A stretch of 6,326 bases of DNA from UBA5266 sp002411545. GTDB lineage: Bacteria; Bacteroidota; Bacteroidia; Bacteroidales; WCHB1-69. The first letter of the stretch is position 1. The number at the start of each line of letters is the position of its first letter. The notes beneath the pieces are model-generated. The model saw only the letters and a program-made list of their open reading frames with translations, did not search any database and had not been told where the DNA came from. The position numbers were made by a program, and so were the translations under genes. The DNA is taken from positions 1-6,326 of the forward strand of contig JAQUWC010000100.1 of NCBI GenBank assembly GCA_028693085.1, in the 5' to 3' direction. This document shows, in pieces, positions 4,926 to 6,326 of the stretch.

Positions 4926-6326
4926 TTACATCAAACCTCTGTTTTTCAATAAAGGTTCTATGCTGGGTTCTTGTCCGCGAAATGCTTTATATAAAACGGC
5001 AGGATCTTCGGTATTTCCTTTTTCCAAAATGTTTTTGCGGAATGCTGTTGCAGTAGTTTTATCAAACAAACCGTTTTGTTTAAACATTTCAAAGGCATCG
5101 GCATCGAGTACTGCCGACCAGGTGTAGCTGTAATATCCGGCAGAATAACCCGAAGAGGATGAAAAAATATGTAAGAAATACGGACTTTTATAACGGGAAA
5201 TGATTTCGGGTATTAAACCGTATTTCGCCATAGCAGAATCTTCGAAAACAGATGGGTTTGTTATTTCGGGATTTTCGAGCATATGATAATCCATATCTAA
5301 TAAAGAAGCGGCAATAAGTTCGGTATTGATAAAACCTTGTCCGTAATTACCAGCAGCTTCGATTTTGTCGATGAGTTCTTGCGGAATGGGTTCACCGGTT
5401 TGATAATGTTTGGCATATAATTTCAATACTTCAGGATGACTTGCCCAATTTTCCATGATTTGAGAAGGAAGTTCAACAAAATCGCGGCTTACGTTGGTTC
5501 CTGCCAATGAACGGTATTTACAATTACTTAACAAACCGTGCAATCCATGTCCGAATTCATGAAAGAACGTTTCGGTTTCATCAAAATTAAGCAAGGAAGG
5601 AATATCGCCTGCCGGACGGGGGAAGTTAAATACTAAGGAAATAACCGGAATAACATTTTTATTTTCTTTGGTTTTATATTGACCGCGGAATTCGGTCATC
5701 CAGGCACCGCTGCGTTTGCTGGCTCGGGTGAAATAATCCATGTATAAAATACCGATTATTTTTCCATTGTCGATTACTTCATAGGCAACGGCTTCGGGAT
5801 TATATACGGGAATATTTTTATTTTCTTTAAATGTTAATCCGTATAGTTTTTCGCAAAGCATGAAAACACCGTCTCTTACATTTTCCAATTTAAAATAAGG
5901 ACGAATGGCTTCATCATTCAAATCATATTTTGCCTTTCTCACTTTTTCGGTGTAATAGCGCCAATCCCAAGGCTGAATGTTGAAGGCAGGTTTTTCTTTT
6001 TTTGCCAACGCTTGGTATTGAGCTGTTTCTTCCTTTGATTTTGCTAATGCAGGTACCCATACTTGTTGCAATAAATCATATACGGCTTGAGGAGTTTTAG
6101 CCATGCGGTCTTCCAATACATAATCGGCATGGGTTTTATATCCTAATAATTGAGCTCGCTCAGCGCGTAATTTTACGATTTTAGCAATAATTTCGTTGTT
6201 ATCGAATTCCCCTCCATTGCAACGAGAAGAATATGCACGCCATATTTCTTCGCGTTTAGCACGATTATCAGCAGATTGAAGAAAAGGCAACAAGCTGGGG
6301 TTATGAATGGTAAACACCCATTTACC
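4926..6326 (-). CDS. dcp: M3-family zinc metallopeptidase, peptidyl-dipeptidase Dcp type, N-terminus outside the window
   Basis: The 466 visible residues form the C-terminal two thirds of an M3 peptidase (full length about 680-710), which removes dipeptides or short pieces from peptide C-termini. The frame stays open to the right edge: the codons before the GTG at 6315-6317 read GKW, giving GKWVFTIHNPSLLPF, a normal internal stretch of the family, so that GTG is not the start. The zinc site is HEFGH (5547-5561) with the third ligand in DFVELPSQIMENW about 25 residues on. The substrate-binding block HIFSSSSGYSAGYYSYTW and the ending GNTEDPAVLYKAFRGQEPSI then PLLKNRGLM are typical of Dcp. Whether it has a signal peptide cannot be seen. 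It is transcribed alone as far as visible and ends at its own terminator. G+C is higher than in the restriction genes (26 and 25 of 60 in two counted lines), as expected of a resident chromosomal gene. Confidence 0.95.
   Translation of the reverse strand, partial: GKWVFTIHNPSLLPFLQSADNRAKREEIWRAYSSRCNGGEFDNNEIIAKIVKLRAERAQLLGYKTHADYVLEDRMAKTPQAVYDLLQQVWVPALAKSKEETAQYQALAKKEKPAFNIQPWDWRYYTEKVRKAKYDLNDEAIRPYFKLENVRDGVFMLCEKLYGLTFKENKNIPVYNPEAVAYEVIDNGKIIGILYMDYFTRASKRSGAWMTEFRGQYKTKENKNVIPVISLVFNFPRPAGDIPSLLNFDETETFFHEFGHGLHGLLSNCKYRSLAGTNVSRDFVELPSQIMENWASHPEVLKLYAKHYQTGEPIPQELIDKIEAAGNYGQGFINTELIAASLLDMDYHMLENPEITNPSVFEDSAMAKYGLIPEIISRYKSPYFLHIFSSSSGYSAGYYSYTWSAVLDADAFEMFKQNGLFDKTTATAFRKNILEKGNTEDPAVLYKAFRGQEPSIEPLLKNRGLM

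Noticed and set aside
4909..5127. Plus-strand open frame of 72 codons
   Set aside because: It overlaps the 3' end of the peptidase gene on the opposite strand and has no features of its own.
6315..6317. GTG as the start of the peptidase
   Set aside because: The frame is open through to the window edge and the residues before it (GKW) fit a normal internal stretch of the M3 family; the N-terminal third of the protein would otherwise be missing.

Overview
The window looks like an accessory region of a Bacteroidota chromosome. Three things point there: the last 40 codons of a gene at the left edge read as a type IX secretion (T9SS) C-terminal sorting domain; the best promoter candidate fits the Bacteroidota pattern (TTTG, 21 bases, then TAnnTTTG) rather than the E. 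coli one; and start codons lack clear Shine-Dalgarno sequences. DNA is AT-rich, with the middle genes visibly poorer in G+C than the peptidase gene at the right edge.

Layout, left to right. (1) 1-123, + strand: 3' end of a T9SS-exported protein gene. (2) 124-763: no convincing gene; short repeats instead (two heptamer tandem arrays, a 10-C run, two copies of a small palindromic unit whose stem bases co-vary). (3) 764-895: a 132-bp imperfect palindrome built like an integron attC site. (4) 903-1995, minus strand: two tightly coupled genes, a 219-residue protein of unknown function and a 143-residue coiled-coil protein with a C-terminal membrane anchor. A half-site resembling an attC R' end lies just upstream at 2010-2034, so the pair may be a gene cassette. 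(5) 2133-4162: a GATC-type II restriction-modification operon of the DpnII/MboI type (methylase, then endonuclease, 17-bp overlap), flanked by 76-bp direct repeats that are 84 % identical. The right-hand copy holds the probable operon promoter. The endonuclease appears to have lost its usual C-terminus and abuts a remnant of another reading frame. (6) 4163-4865: no gene, but dense repeats: a 3 x 22 bp tandem array, a perfect 28-bp palindrome, a 22-bp-stem hairpin, and a diverged inverted copy of one arm and loop of that hairpin. (7) 4866-6326, minus strand: terminator and the C-terminal two thirds of an M3-family zinc peptidase (peptidyl-dipeptidase Dcp type), running off the right edge.

The methylase should protect host GATC sites from the endonuclease. 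GATC occurs only four times in the window, against about 20 expected from base composition. The coiled-coil/219-residue pair beside this operon is the best candidate for an undescribed system; its co-transcription, membrane anchoring and cassette-like borders are visible, but its function is not.
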